Position numbers and translations under genes: made by a program
Origin: Pontibacter amylolyticus
GTDB taxonomy: Bacteria; Bacteroidota; Bacteroidia; Cytophagales; Hymenobacteraceae
Length of the DNA stretch: 64,000 nucleotides
Direction of reading: 5' to 3'
Assembly: GCF_014638845.1 (NCBI RefSeq)
Contig: NZ_BMFP01000002.1
Span: 452,373-516,372 of the forward strand
The notes under the pieces: model-generated
What the model was told of the DNA's origin: nothing
Seen by the model: the letters and a program-made list of their open reading frames with translations, nothing else
Database searches by the model: none
In this document: positions 9,456-18,728 of the stretch, piece after piece
How the letters are laid out: each line of letters opens with the position of its first letter
Numbering within the stretch: the first letter of the stretch is position 1

Positions 9456-9809
9456 TTAAGAAGCGCTTTGCTGGGCTTTAAGTTCCTCCCAATACTCCAC
9501 GGCGCGGCGGAAATGCGGGATCACGATAGAGCCGCCCACCAGGTTGGCGATCGAGAAGACCTCAAACACCTGCTCATCTGAAACACCCTCTTCAAAGCAT
9601 TTGCCCAGGTGGTACTTGATGCAATCGTCGCAGCGGAGCACCATGGAAGCCACCAGGCCGAGCATCTCCTTGGTTTTTACATCGAGGGCACCCTCTGCGT
9701 AGGTGTTGGTATCGAGGTTAAAAAAGCGCTTGATTACTTTGTTGTCGTACGACATGATGCGTTCGTTCATGCGCGTACGGTATTCGTTGAATTCTTCTAT
9801 CTGACTCAT
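9456..9809 (-). CDS. carboxymuconolactone decarboxylase / AhpD-like protein
   Basis: A 117-residue all-helical protein of the AhpD-like fold. It carries the redox motif C60-D-D-C63-x3-H67 (RCDDCIKYH), seen in peroxidase-type members such as AhpD rather than in true decarboxylases. It probably works as a small thiol peroxidase or disulfide reductant in the cytoplasm. It is transcribed away from comF. Confidence 0.88.
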   Translation of the reverse strand: MSQIEEFNEYRTRMNERIMSYDNKVIKRFFNLDTNTYAEGALDVKTKEMLGLVASMVLRCDDCIKYHLGKCFEEGVSDEQVFEVFSIANLVGGSIVIPHFRRAVEYWEELKAQQSAS

Positions 9810-9904
9810 TGTTGTGTGTGCTGTTACTGTTTTAAGCTTTTAAAAGTATAATAGATAAAGTTAATCGAAATTATCAAGAATACCTTAACCACAACAGCGC
9901 CGCT

Positions 9905-10591
9905 ATGTTACAGGATTTCCTGTCCCTGCTTTTCCCGGAGATATGCCATGCATGCGACCAGCCATTGGCCCGGGGTGAGCGTTATATCTGCACCGAGTGC
10001 AACGTAAAACTCCCTTATACCGACCTGCACCTGCACGGCGCAACTGAGTTGAACTGCCTGCAACAAAGGTTCTGGGGTAAGGTGCCGGTTCGGTTCGCTT
10101 TTTCTTACCTGCATTTCAGATCCAAAGGGCGCGTGCAGCGTGTGCTTCACAAGCTCAAGTATAAAGGTGCGCAGGAACTCGGGGAGCACCTGGGCAAACG
10201 GTACGGAGCCATTCTCTTAGACCAGGGATATGCCGTGCACTTTGATCTGATTGTGCCTGTGCCGCTTCACCGCCTGAAACTGCGGCGCCGTGGCTATAAC
10301 CAGTCCGAGGGTTTTGCGAAGGGGTTGGCGGAGGCTTTGCAGATTCCGTGGAGTAACAGGGTGCTGGAGCGCGCAGTGGACACCGACTCGCAGACAAAGA
10401 AAAGCCGTCTCGACCGGTGGCAAAATGTGGAGCAGGTGTTTGCTGTCAAGCAGATGGAGGCAGTAAAGGGGAAGCGCATTCTGCTGGTGGACGATGTGCT
10501 GACTACCGGCGCGACGTTGGAAGCCTGCGCCCAAGCACTGCTGCAGAAGGGATGCAGCGAAGTGAGCGTGACCACTATTGCGGCGGCCTAG
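9905..10591 (+). CDS. comF: ComF family phosphoribosyltransferase-like protein
   Basis: A 228-residue protein with an N-terminal zinc ribbon (C14-x2-C17 and C29-x2-C32) and a phosphoribosyltransferase fold bearing the PRPP loop ILLVDDVLTTGATLEAC near the C-terminus. ComF is required for DNA uptake in naturally competent bacteria, probably in handling incoming single strands, but homologues are present in many species not known to be competent. It stands alone between a divergent AhpD-like gene and a convergent gldJ, with a shared terminator just downstream. Confidence 0.92.
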   Translation: MLQDFLSLLFPEICHACDQPLARGERYICTECNVKLPYTDLHLHGATELNCLQQRFWGKVPVRFAFSYLHFRSKGRVQRVLHKLKYKGAQELGEHLGKRYGAILLDQGYAVHFDLIVPVPLHRLKLRRRGYNQSEGFAKGLAEALQIPWSNRVLERAVDTDSQTKKSRLDRWQNVEQVFAVKQMEAVKGKRILLVDDVLTTGATLEACAQALLQKGCSEVSVTTIAAA

Positions 10592-10601
10592 GTATAAATG
10601 C

Positions 10602-10634
10602 AAAAAGCCCGGGTAAGTCCCGGGCTCTTTAAAA
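10602..10634. terminator. bidirectional terminator between comF and gldJ
   Basis: An 8-bp GC-rich stem (AGCCCGGG / CCCGGGCT) with a 5-base loop is flanked by A-run on the left and T-run on the right, so it can serve both converging genes. Confidence 0.85.
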
Positions 10635-10655
10635 TATAGTATTAACTGTTAGTTC

Positions 10656-11891
10656 TTATCTGTTAGATCCTGCGTTGATCATCGCACAACGGAAACCGAT
10701 TGTTGCTGTAGACGAATCCTGTGCCATGAATCTTCTGGTACCTGGAGACAACCAGTAGGCTACGTCTTTCCATGAACCACCTTTGAAAACGCGCACTTCG
10801 TTGCTGATCAGGGAGTGGAAGCCTTCAGAAGTGTCGTAGTTTTCAGCTTCGTCCTGGTAGCCGTCTCTGCGGAACGGGTTCAGGTCTTCCACATCCTGGA
10901 AGGAAAGCGGACGGTACACGTCCTGCACCCACTCGTTTACGTTACCAGCCATATTGTACAGACCGAAGTCGTTTGGCGGATAAGCGTAGATGTAGTCCGT
11001 GATCATGGCACCGTCGTTGAGTGAACCGGCTACACCTGCATAGTCACCGCGACCGCGCTTGAAGTTCGCCAGGAACTGGCCCATTTTCTTGCCGTGCGGG
11101 TTACGCAGCTGGTGGCCATCCCAAGGGTATAGTCTTCTGTTGTTCTGGTTTTCGTCTTCGTTGTACTGCGTACCGATCAAAGCCTGGGCGGCGTACTCCC
11201 ACTCAGCCTCTGTTGGGAGACGGTAGTTCGGCAACACATAGCCAGACTCGATGGAAAGGGCTGTTGCTTCAGTTGCTTCCTCCGTACGGTTTCTACCGAA
11301 AAGACCTCTTCTCTTTTTACCACCAGTTGTTGCTTCTTTGGCCAGGTTCTCGTTCACCTTAGCCGTACGCCAGGTGCAGTAATCATTGGCCTGTAGCCAG
11401 CTAACACCTACCACCGGGAAGAAACGGAAACCAGGGTAACGCAGGTAATACGTTACGTAAGGGTCGTTGAAAGAAAGCTGACGGGACCATACAGTCGTGT
11501 CCGGAAGAGCAGCTACGTATACCTCAGGTATAGAGTCACGCTTCAGGTAGTGCAGGTACTCCAGCCAGTGGATGTTAGCCACCTCGGTTTCGTCCATGTA
11601 AAAAGAAGCTACCGTTACCGTGCGCTCGATATTATCGCGGGTCATGGCAATGTCCTCCTCCATAGAGCCCAGCGTGGTACGGCCGCCTTCAATAAATACA
11701 AGACCCGGTGCCTGAGGGAAATCCTCGTAGTCGTTTACCTGAAACGCCGTTTCGTCCTCGTTGTATTCTATACCCGTGGCTGAGCTGTAATCGCCTGGGT
11801 CAGTGCTAGTTGGATAGCCACCACCTTTTCCGCATGACGCAAGGAGAGCCCCTCCTACTACAACGGCTGATACATACTTAATAAGCTTCAT
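10656..11891 (-). CDS. gldJ: gliding motility / T9SS lipoprotein, GldJ-type (SUMF1 domain)
   Basis: A 411-residue lipoprotein with the lipidated Cys at residue 20 (LLASC) and a formylglycine-generating-enzyme-like (SUMF1) domain (APGLVFIEGG, DETEVANIHWLEYL, NYRLPTEAEWEYAAQ, NMAGNVNEWVQDVY, RVFKGGSWKD). GldJ and GldK are paralogues of this type. I favour GldJ because the segment PEVYVAALPDTTVWSRQL resembles what I recall of GldJ, and gldL, gldM and gldN, which normally follow gldK, are absent: a terminator comes instead. It should be an outer-membrane lipoprotein needed for gliding and T9SS function. The alternative is a gldK copy away from its operon. Confidence 0.78.
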   Translation of the reverse strand: MKLIKYVSAVVVGGALLASCGKGGGYPTSTDPGDYSSATGIEYNEDETAFQVNDYEDFPQAPGLVFIEGGRTTLGSMEEDIAMTRDNIERTVTVASFYMDETEVANIHWLEYLHYLKRDSIPEVYVAALPDTTVWSRQLSFNDPYVTYYLRYPGFRFFPVVGVSWLQANDYCTWRTAKVNENLAKEATTGGKKRRGLFGRNRTEEATEATALSIESGYVLPNYRLPTEAEWEYAAQALIGTQYNEDENQNNRRLYPWDGHQLRNPHGKKMGQFLANFKRGRGDYAGVAGSLNDGAMITDYIYAYPPNDFGLYNMAGNVNEWVQDVYRPLSFQDVEDLNPFRRDGYQDEAENYDTSEGFHSLISNEVRVFKGGSWKDVAYWLSPGTRRFMAQDSSTATIGFRCAMINAGSNR

Positions 11892-11954
11892 AGATTAGGA
11901 CCTACTAATGATAAGGTTCTTTTAATGTAATTTAACGTGCAATTATAACTAAAT

Positions 11955-12968
11955 TCAGAATGCCGGACAAACAATGTTATGGTTTATTTTGGACGATCGA
12001 CGGCCTGTGAACAAATTATTTAAGTTAAGTTGTTCAAAAACGAGCGAAATTTCATTCGCGCCTCCCGCCTGTCTGCCAAAACCCTTCACTCCCACGTCAT
12101 GGCTGAAGCCGATGCGGAGCCTGTTGAGGCTCACACCTGCGATTACGCCTAAGCTCTGATCCTGGTCGGCACCCGTTACAGGTACTCCTTTATATATTAC
12201 TCCTAACGCCAAAGGCGAATAGATAGTATACAGGGCTAAATCAACGCGGCTAAAATTTTGCTGGTGGGTAAGATTCAGGGCCGGACTTACGCTAAACTCC
12301 GCGTTGTTGCGCCCCAGGCCGGTGCTAAGATAAAACTTATACCCGGCATTCGCCACAAAGCGCAGGGGCAGGCGGGTGGTCTCATCAAAGCCATAGTTTG
12401 GCTGGTTGAGGTGCGATACGTTGAGCCCCGCCCAGAAATTGTTATTGTACAAGATGCTGCCTACAGCAAAGCTCACATAATTAGTGGGGTCAAATTGATT
12501 AGCCTCGGCAGAAGTAAGGGCAGTTTGGCCGTAGTCGGAGAGCTGGTCGCCAAACACCAGGTTGTCGTAATTGACACGGAGTGAGGCAATCGTAGTCTGA
12601 AGGCCTGCAGCAAGAGCCAGGTTGTCCGTCAGGCGGGTGTGGTAGGCGTACGCCAGGGCGGCCTGCAGTTTTTGTAATCCGCCAATACCGGCGCGGTCTT
12701 GCTGCAGGACCATCCCAATTGCACTTTTGGTGCCCTCAAAACGATAGTCGGCCGAGACCTGGTTGGTAATGAAGGAGCCGTTCAGCGAAGGCCACTGGTT
12801 GCGGTGTGCAACGGCCACACTCCAGTCGCGGCCCAGCCCGCTGAAGGCAGGGTTCAGGTATAGCCGGTTGGCGTACTGTTGCGTAAAATGCGCATCCTGC
12901 CCTGTTGCCCGCAGGCCACAGAGGGAGATTATCAGGCAAAAAAGTAATTTTGTGAGGCCTATACGCAT
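11955..12968 (-). CDS. T9SS membrane protein, PorP/SprF family
   Basis: A 337-residue protein with a signal peptide ending near residue 24 (LRATGQDAHF). The family's opening block is present (HFTQQYANRLYLNPAFSG), followed by repeated amphipathic beta strands expected of an outer-membrane barrel, ending with GRRSSKINHNIVCPAF. PorP/SprF proteins work with gliding and type IX secretion components, some being dedicated to single cargo proteins. It lies 63 bases upstream of the GldJ-type gene on the same strand, so the pair is probably co-transcribed. Confidence 0.88.
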   Translation of the reverse strand: MRIGLTKLLFCLIISLCGLRATGQDAHFTQQYANRLYLNPAFSGLGRDWSVAVAHRNQWPSLNGSFITNQVSADYRFEGTKSAIGMVLQQDRAGIGGLQKLQAALAYAYHTRLTDNLALAAGLQTTIASLRVNYDNLVFGDQLSDYGQTALTSAEANQFDPTNYVSFAVGSILYNNNFWAGLNVSHLNQPNYGFDETTRLPLRFVANAGYKFYLSTGLGRNNAEFSVSPALNLTHQQNFSRVDLALYTIYSPLALGVIYKGVPVTGADQDQSLGVIAGVSLNRLRIGFSHDVGVKGFGRQAGGANEISLVFEQLNLNNLFTGRRSSKINHNIVCPAF

Positions 12969-13074
12969 ACTATCAGTACTCCTGAACGGTTATTGCTACA
13001 GCACTTGTATAATTTCCGCATGGTTTTCGCTATAAAATTATATAGCTTAGCTTTTACTAAACGCAACCACCTAT

Positions 13075-16000
13075 ATGAAAAAAGTAGTTATCGGTTTTTT
13101 TGTCTTCTTAGCGGTGCTGTTGGCACTGGCAGCCTTAGTGCCCCTGCTCTTCAAAGATAAAATTAAACAGGCCCTGGACAAAGAGATCGCCAAGAATATC
13201 AACGCTTCTGTTGTGTATGCGACAGATGATGTAAGCCTTTCCCTTTTTCGCGATTTCCCGAACATGTCGCTGGGCGTGGAGAACCTGCTGGTTGTTGGCC
13301 AGGATTCTTTCGCAACTGACACGCTGGCAAAAGTCCCTTCCTTCCGGATGGGCCTTGACCTGATGAGTGTCATTACGGGCAACCGGGTGAAGGTGAACAG
13401 CATCAAACTCGACGACCCGACCATCCGTCTGCTCGTGCTCAAGAGCGGCAAGGCAAACTGGGACATCTTTCTAACAGATACTACCACAACTGCCGAAGCC
13501 GACACGGCAGCCAGCGACTTTCGCATGGCGATCAAGCGATGGGACATCAACAACGGGACCCTGTTCTACGACGACCTGAGCATTCCTTTCGGATTGGCGG
13601 CCTACAACGTGCAGCACACCGGTAGCGGCGACTTTGAGAAGAGCGTCTTCGATATGAAATCGCAGACCACGGCCGACCGTTTTGTGATGACCTACGACGG
13701 CGTGAACTACATCGAAAACGCGGTGCTGGACGCCGACGTCACCATGGCCATGGACCTGGATAAGTTCCTCTTTACTTTCAAAGACAACCACATCCGCATC
13801 AACGAACTGCCGGTTCAGTTTGCCGGTACCATTTTGATGCCGGAAGAAGACATTGACCTCGACCTGACCTTTAAGGCGGCTGACACCGACTTCCGCAGTG
13901 TGCTCTCCGTGGTGCCAGGTATGTTCAAAGAAGATTTCAAGGACATTAAGACCGAGGGTAACCTGAGTTTTGACGGCTATGTGAAGGGCCGCTTTAACGA
14001 CACCCTGATGCCGGGTTTTGGCACGGAGCTGAAAGTGTCGGAAGGGATGTTCAAGTACCCTGACCTGCCACAGGCCGCCCGCAACATCAACGTAGACATG
14101 CGCATCGACAACCCGGATGGCAACATGGAGAACACCGTGGTGGATGTGCGCAAGTTCCACATGGACATGGGCAAAAACCCGATTGACGCCCGTGTGCTGG
14201 TGAAAGGTATAGAAGTGATGCAGGTGGACGGTAACGTGAAAGCCAACATCGACCTGGAGGAGGTAACCAAGGTGTTTCCCGTGGAAGGAATGACGCTGCG
14301 TGGGCTCCTGAAGGTGGACGCCGACGCGAAGGGTACCTACAGCGAGAAGAGCATGCCGGTAATAGACGCCGACATGCGCCTGACCAATGGCTACGTGAAG
14401 TCAAAGGATTTCCCCGCCCCTATCCAGAATCTGAGTGCAGTGGTGAACATCCTCAACAAAACAGGCAACACCGATGACACCCGCATCAACATTGAGCGCT
14501 TCAACATGACGCTGGACGGCGAGCCACTGGAGGGCCGCATGCTCGTGCAAGGTATAGAGCACCCTGCTTTCGACGGGCAGATCAAAGGAATACTGGATCT
14601 GGAGAAGCTCACCAAGATTTTCCCGCAGGAAGGTATGACCGTGACAGGTCGCATCAACGCCAACGTGGCGGCCAAAGGCAAAATGACCGACATCGAGGCT
14701 GAAAGGTATAACAACATCACCGCCAACGGCACCATGGGCATCAAAAACCTGAACTTTGTGAGCACTGACCTGCCACAAGGGTTAAAGATCAGCAGCGCCG
14801 ATGCCGTGTTCAACAACGAGCGCATCCAGCTCAACAACATGAACGGCTTCCTGGGCCAAAGCGACTTCAAGGCCAGCGGTACCGTGTCGAACTACATCGG
14901 TTATGCCCTGGCCGAGAACCAGTCGCTGCGTGGTAACTTCAACCTGAGCTCCAACACCTTTAATGTGAACGAGTGGATGGTGGACGAAAATACCGGGCAG
15001 ACCACAGATGCCACAGCCGAGGCCGAGGGCGTAGTGGCAGTACCGGAGAATCTGGACATCACACTGAATGTGGATGCCAAGCAGGTGCTTTATGACAACC
15101 TGAAACTCAGCAATGTGGACGGCCGCGTGCTTGTGAAAGACAAAGTAGCCCGGTTGGAGGCTGTGAAATTCAACACGCTGGGCGGTGCTTTTGTGGCCAG
15201 TGGCAGTTACAATACCCAGAGCCTGAAGCAGCCGCTATTTGACATGAAGCTGGATGTGCAGAACCTGAGCTTTAAGGAGGCCTTCAACGCCTTCAACACC
15301 ATCAAAGTGATTGCCCCTATCGCAGGTCTGCTGGACGGTACCTTCTCCACCAAGTTCAACTTTAACGGAGAGATAGGCCAGCACATGACCCCGGTATTCA
15401 AAACGCTGGACGGCTCAGGTATAATCGATGTGGTGAAAGCTGCCGTGAGCGATGTGAAGATTGTAGACCAGATCAGCAGGCTCACCCATTTTGAAGAGCT
15501 GCAGAACTTTGTGATCCAGAACAAGCGCATCGATGCCCAGATCATAGACGGCAGCCTGGTAATTCGCCCGTTTGACATGAAAGTAGGCGATATCCAAATG
15601 ACCGTGGGAGGCTCTAACAACGTGAACGGCAACATCGACTATGTAACCGCGCTTAACGTACCTGCCGGCAAAATAGGCCGTGAGCTGAACACCCGACTGG
15701 GCAGCCTGATCGGTAATGAGGCCCTGAAGACATCGGACCGCATTACCCTGAACCTGAACATTGGCGGTACCCTGTCTGATCCTCGCGTGGCCTTGGCGGG
15801 CGGCAGTGCCAAGGGGCAGGCCAAAGACCTGGTGGAAAGTGTGGTGAAGAGCAAAGTGGATGACGCGAAAATGCAGCTGGAGCAGAAGAAGCAACAGATG
15901 CAGGACAGCGTGCGCAACGAGCTCGATCGTCGCCGTCAGGAAGCGGAGGATAAGGCACGTCAGGAACTGGAGAAAAAGCGACTGGAAGCTGAAAAGCAGA

Positions 16001-16101
16001 TCAAAAAGCAGGCGACAGATAAGATAACGGACTTCCTGAAACCCAAGGCAAAACCGGCTACCCCCCCTGCGCAGCCTGATACCACAAAGGTACAGCAGTA
16101 G
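13075..16101 (+). CDS. AsmA family outer-membrane biogenesis protein
   Basis: A 1008-residue protein anchored by one N-terminal transmembrane helix (residues about 4-24, VVIGFFVFLAVLLALAALVP) with the rest in the periplasm. The N-terminal block (INASVVYATDDVSLSLF, FPNMSLGVENLLV) and the C-terminal AsmA_2 block match the AsmA/TamB-like, VPS13/chorein-related family, thought to carry lipid between membranes. The last 90 residues form a charged coiled coil (QEAEDKARQELEKKRLEAEK) ending in a Pro-rich tail. It is transcribed divergently from the PorP/SprF gene over an AT-rich gap of about 100 bases, and has its own terminator. Confidence 0.9.
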   Translation: MKKVVIGFFVFLAVLLALAALVPLLFKDKIKQALDKEIAKNINASVVYATDDVSLSLFRDFPNMSLGVENLLVVGQDSFATDTLAKVPSFRMGLDLMSVITGNRVKVNSIKLDDPTIRLLVLKSGKANWDIFLTDTTTTAEADTAASDFRMAIKRWDINNGTLFYDDLSIPFGLAAYNVQHTGSGDFEKSVFDMKSQTTADRFVMTYDGVNYIENAVLDADVTMAMDLDKFLFTFKDNHIRINELPVQFAGTILMPEEDIDLDLTFKAADTDFRSVLSVVPGMFKEDFKDIKTEGNLSFDGYVKGRFNDTLMPGFGTELKVSEGMFKYPDLPQAARNINVDMRIDNPDGNMENTVVDVRKFHMDMGKNPIDARVLVKGIEVMQVDGNVKANIDLEEVTKVFPVEGMTLRGLLKVDADAKGTYSEKSMPVIDADMRLTNGYVKSKDFPAPIQNLSAVVNILNKTGNTDDTRINIERFNMTLDGEPLEGRMLVQGIEHPAFDGQIKGILDLEKLTKIFPQEGMTVTGRINANVAAKGKMTDIEAERYNNITANGTMGIKNLNFVSTDLPQGLKISSADAVFNNERIQLNNMNGFLGQSDFKASGTVSNYIGYALAENQSLRGNFNLSSNTFNVNEWMVDENTGQTTDATAEAEGVVAVPENLDITLNVDAKQVLYDNLKLSNVDGRVLVKDKVARLEAVKFNTLGGAFVASGSYNTQSLKQPLFDMKLDVQNLSFKEAFNAFNTIKVIAPIAGLLDGTFSTKFNFNGEIGQHMTPVFKTLDGSGIIDVVKAAVSDVKIVDQISRLTHFEELQNFVIQNKRIDAQIIDGSLVIRPFDMKVGDIQMTVGGSNNVNGNIDYVTALNVPAGKIGRELNTRLGSLIGNEALKTSDRITLNLNIGGTLSDPRVALAGGSAKGQAKDLVESVVKSKVDDAKMQLEQKKQQMQDSVRNELDRRRQEAEDKARQELEKKRLEAEKQIKKQATDKITDFLKPKAKPATPPAQPDTTKVQQ

Positions 16102-16159
16102 TAAAATGTAATTTTAATAAAGGTGAGGCCCTAAGGCAATTGCACTCTTTTTAACAAGC

Positions 16160-16198
16160 AAAAGCCGGCAGCGGATAATCGTTGCCGGCTTTTATTTT
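16160..16198 (+). terminator. intrinsic terminator after the AsmA gene
   Basis: An 11-bp inverted repeat (AAAAGCCGGCA / TGCCGGCTTTT) with a 12-base loop is followed by a T-rich tail, about 60 bases past the stop. Confidence 0.85.
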
Positions 16199-16369
16199 CC
16201 TAAAGCTATATAACATTGTTAGACTATTTATCGTTTTGCAGTCGCAGGGATCTGTGAAACCAAACAAATCCTTATTCCTGATTAAATAAAATATAGCGAT
16301 ATCTGATTCTTCATTCTATCTTCATTTAAGGTACAGATATTTGCTATGAAACTTAAATATGCAATTTTT

Positions 16370-17161
16370 ATGAAAACAAGATTTGTAATTCCTTTTCTGA
16401 TGAGTGGCCTGGTGTGGTTCAGCTCTTGTGATAGCGAGTCAGACAGCAATGGCACTGCCCGTATGGAAGTGCGCATGACAGACGCGCCCGGCGACTATGA
16501 AGAGGTGAACGTGGACATCCGCTCCGTGCAGATCCACAAAGAGAGTACTGACAGCGAAAGCGGCTGGCAAACGCTTGACGAGATCAACCCGGGTGTATAC
16601 AACCTGCTTGACTTTGCCAACGGACGCGACACGCTGCTTGCTTCTGCCAACCTGCCGGCGGGTACTATTTCCCAAATTAGACTGGTACTGGGCGAGAACA
16701 ACTCGCTTAAACTTAAGAACGGCGATATAGTTGGTCTGAAAACTCCAAGTGGACAAACCTCAGGCGTGAAGCTGCAGCTGAATGCTGACCTGAGAGAGGA
16801 TGTGACTTATGTGGTGTTGCTCGACTTTGACGCGGCCAAGTCGGTTGTAGCCAGAGGAAACGGTCAATATAACCTAAAGCCCGTAGTCCGCACAATCACG
16901 CAGGCTGTGGCAGGCGGTATTAAAGGCCGGGTAACGCCAGCCGAAGCCAAGCCTGGCATCTATGTGATCTCCGCTGCAAACGACACCATTGGCGGGTTTG
17001 CCAATGAAAACGGCGATTTCCTGATCAAAGGTGTGAAAGCGGGTACCTACTCAGTGAAGTTCTATACCGCGGGTGCTGTAAACGACACGACTCTGACAAA
17101 CATCAGCGTTTCACAGGATCAGATCAAAGACCTGGGCACGGTTAAGTTGCCAACAAAATAA
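16370..17161 (+). CDS. DUF4382 lipoprotein
   Basis: A 263-residue lipoprotein with lipobox FSSC. The DUF4382 domain begins with MEVRMTDAPGDYEEVNVDI and covers roughly residues 32-175. A C-terminal carboxypeptidase-regulatory-like domain (GGIKGRVTPAEAKPG, NEDFLIKGVKAGTYSV-like strands) follows. The function is unknown; members are secreted or surface lipoproteins. An in-frame ATG at 16346 would add eight residues; the start at 16370 gives a normal-length signal peptide and is preferred, though the choice is not certain. Confidence 0.85.
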   Translation: MKTRFVIPFLMSGLVWFSSCDSESDSNGTARMEVRMTDAPGDYEEVNVDIRSVQIHKESTDSESGWQTLDEINPGVYNLLDFANGRDTLLASANLPAGTISQIRLVLGENNSLKLKNGDIVGLKTPSGQTSGVKLQLNADLREDVTYVVLLDFDAAKSVVARGNGQYNLKPVVRTITQAVAGGIKGRVTPAEAKPGIYVISAANDTIGGFANENGDFLIKGVKAGTYSVKFYTAGAVNDTTLTNISVSQDQIKDLGTVKLPTK

Positions 17162-17209
17162 GTTTTAGGAACAAGCTATACCTGGCTTGTCCTATCTCCG
17201 AAGCAAACA

Positions 17210-17246
17210 AAAAGGGAGCTCTTCGTAACGAAGAGCTCCCTTTTTG
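17210..17246. terminator. strong bidirectional terminator
   Basis: A perfect 16-bp inverted repeat (arms 17210-17225 and 17229-17244, core GGGAGCTCTTCG) around a TAA loop carries A-run and T-run flanks. It separates the DUF4382 gene from the convergent DinB gene. Confidence 0.9.
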
Positions 17247-17284
17247 TTTAAAGTCTGAATATCTAAAAGTCCTTTGCCGACCAA

Positions 17285-17761
17285 TTAATATACCTGCCCC
17301 ATCAGTTCGCGCACATACGTTACGTAGTCGGTGTTGGGCGGCGTGTGGCCGCACTTGCGCAGATCAGTGGCTACCTGGGCACGGTGGTAGGTGGCATGGT
17401 TGAAGGCGTGTGTCAGGATGTCGAGCACGCGGGTGCTGTACTTGTGGCCCTGGCTGTTGGTGTAGTCGATCAGGCGGTTAAACTCGTCCTCGTCGGAATT
17501 TGAAACCAGTTCGGCTATTTTGTAAGAAGCATACTGGTGCAGCTTGTGCAGTTCCTCTAGGTTGTGCTCCTGCCATACCTTCACCGGGCTTTCGGTGCCG
17601 GTGATGCGGGCTATCCAAATGGCCTGCGCATTTAGGGCGTGGCTGAACAGGCGCGCTGCGTTAGCGGGTAGCTCTGGCAGTGAGTCGAATACCTGCAGCA
17701 TCGTCTGATTAGCCCAGATGTTATATTCCGAAAGGTTCTTTAATACGTCGTTTCCAGTCAT
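17285..17761 (-). CDS. DinB family metalloprotein
   Basis: A 158-residue four-helix-bundle protein of the DinB/YfiT type. The metal-binding His triad is visible as H41 (FSHALNA) and H122/H126 (HAFNHATYHRAQ). Members are thiol-dependent or hydrolytic enzymes induced in some species by DNA damage; the substrate cannot be predicted. Its start lies one base after the stop of the upstream lipoprotein gene, suggesting one transcript. Confidence 0.9.
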   Translation of the reverse strand: MTGNDVLKNLSEYNIWANQTMLQVFDSLPELPANAARLFSHALNAQAIWIARITGTESPVKVWQEHNLEELHKLHQYASYKIAELVSNSDEDEFNRLIDYTNSQGHKYSTRVLDILTHAFNHATYHRAQVATDLRKCGHTPPNTDYVTYVRELMGQVY

Positions 17762-17762
17762 C

Positions 17763-18158
17763 TCAATTATATTCTCTTTTATCTTCCCAAATCAAGGTCT
17801 CGTTTGTCCTGGCGTCCAGAAAGTCCGCGCAGCGACCGTCGCCCTGGCCCGTTATGCCGCCTTCAGGCTCACACAGCAGGTTACCGTCGGTGTCGTATAC
17901 CCTGGAGGGGATGTCGCAGCAACGGCTGGTCAGGTAGTAGACTTCCTGCCCGTTATAGGTATAGCGGTATACCTTGGCTGGCGGGTTGGCTACGTCTTCC
18001 TGCTCCAGTTCACGGATGAGCTCGCTTAGCCAGCCTGTCGGAGCGGCCTTTCCCTGTTGTACTTCAGAAGTTGCAGGACTGCCTGCCGTCTGGCAACTGA
18101 CAGAAGCCGTCATCAGCAAGAGTGCAAGTGCCCACACAGGTATTTTTGGTGCAGCCAT
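17763..18158 (-). CDS. small Cys-rich lipoprotein (DUF6970-like)
   Basis: A 131-residue lipoprotein with a signal peptide ending in SVSC (Cys 22). The mature part holds a compact domain with conserved-looking motifs YNGQEVYYLTSRCCDIPS, LLCEPEGGITGQGDGRC. This CCD plus GDG-x-C pattern is what I associate with the Bacteroidota DUF6970 family, a recall-based assignment. The paired cysteines suggest disulfides in the periplasm. It is adjacent to, and probably co-transcribed with, the DinB gene. Confidence 0.75.
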   Translation of the reverse strand: MAAPKIPVWALALLLMTASVSCQTAGSPATSEVQQGKAAPTGWLSELIRELEQEDVANPPAKVYRYTYNGQEVYYLTSRCCDIPSRVYDTDGNLLCEPEGGITGQGDGRCADFLDARTNETLIWEDKREYN

Positions 18159-18254
18159 AGCGGTTAATTTTCAAACGAAGCGCAAAGGTACGACATTTAA
18201 GGCTAAACACCGATTCCGGCGCAGCATTATACCTATACCTGCCTTTTGCGGCAA

Positions 18255-18641
18255 TTACAATTCAGTGTTTACGTACCCGACCCAATAAGGTATGAAGATG
18301 AACAAGCCGACAACCGCAGCGGTAATGGCGGCCATCAGCACGGCGCCGGCCGCCAGGTCTTTGGTCTTGCCTGCCAGTGGGTTGTGCTCCGGCGACACCA
18401 GGTTGGTGAGCGTTTCGATGGAGGTGTTGAAGATCTCCGCCACCCACACCATGCCAATGCAAAGAATAAGCAGGCACCACTCCACGCGCGTAACTTCAAA
18501 ACCATAAGCCATGCCCAGCACAACGATGCTGGCCAGCACATGCAACTGCATGTTACGCTCGGAGCGGAAGACGGCTGTCAGACCATTAAAAGCAAACCGG
18601 AAACTGTTTAGGCGGCTTCTGATAAAAGAGGGTCGGCTCAT
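18255..18641 (-). CDS. dgkA: diacylglycerol kinase family protein (DgkA-type)
   Basis: A 128-residue integral membrane protein with three transmembrane helices after an amphipathic N-terminus. The DgkA/undecaprenol-kinase signatures are present: EIFNTSIE at residues 69-76 and KDLAAGAV at 94-101. It phosphorylates diacylglycerol or undecaprenol with ATP, recycling lipid intermediates. Sequence alone does not separate the two substrates. It stands alone about 90 bases from both neighbours. Confidence 0.9.
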   Translation of the reverse strand: MSRPSFIRSRLNSFRFAFNGLTAVFRSERNMQLHVLASIVVLGMAYGFEVTRVEWCLLILCIGMVWVAEIFNTSIETLTNLVSPEHNPLAGKTKDLAAGAVLMAAITAAVVGLFIFIPYWVGYVNTEL

Positions 18642-18728
18642 GCTAGCGTATGTCAGGGTGAGGATATTCGGTTTTTGCTGTGGTTTACTGTGCAGGCAGG
18701 TATAAAGTTAAGGTATAGCCCACTCACG

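Noticed and set aside
10656..11891. Calling this protein GldK
   Set aside because: It lacks gldLMN downstream and has GldJ-like segments, though I leave GldK as an alternative.
13471..15894. Long leftward frames opposite the AsmA gene
   Set aside because: Shadows of a GC-rich coding frame; His/Val-rich with no recognisable domain.
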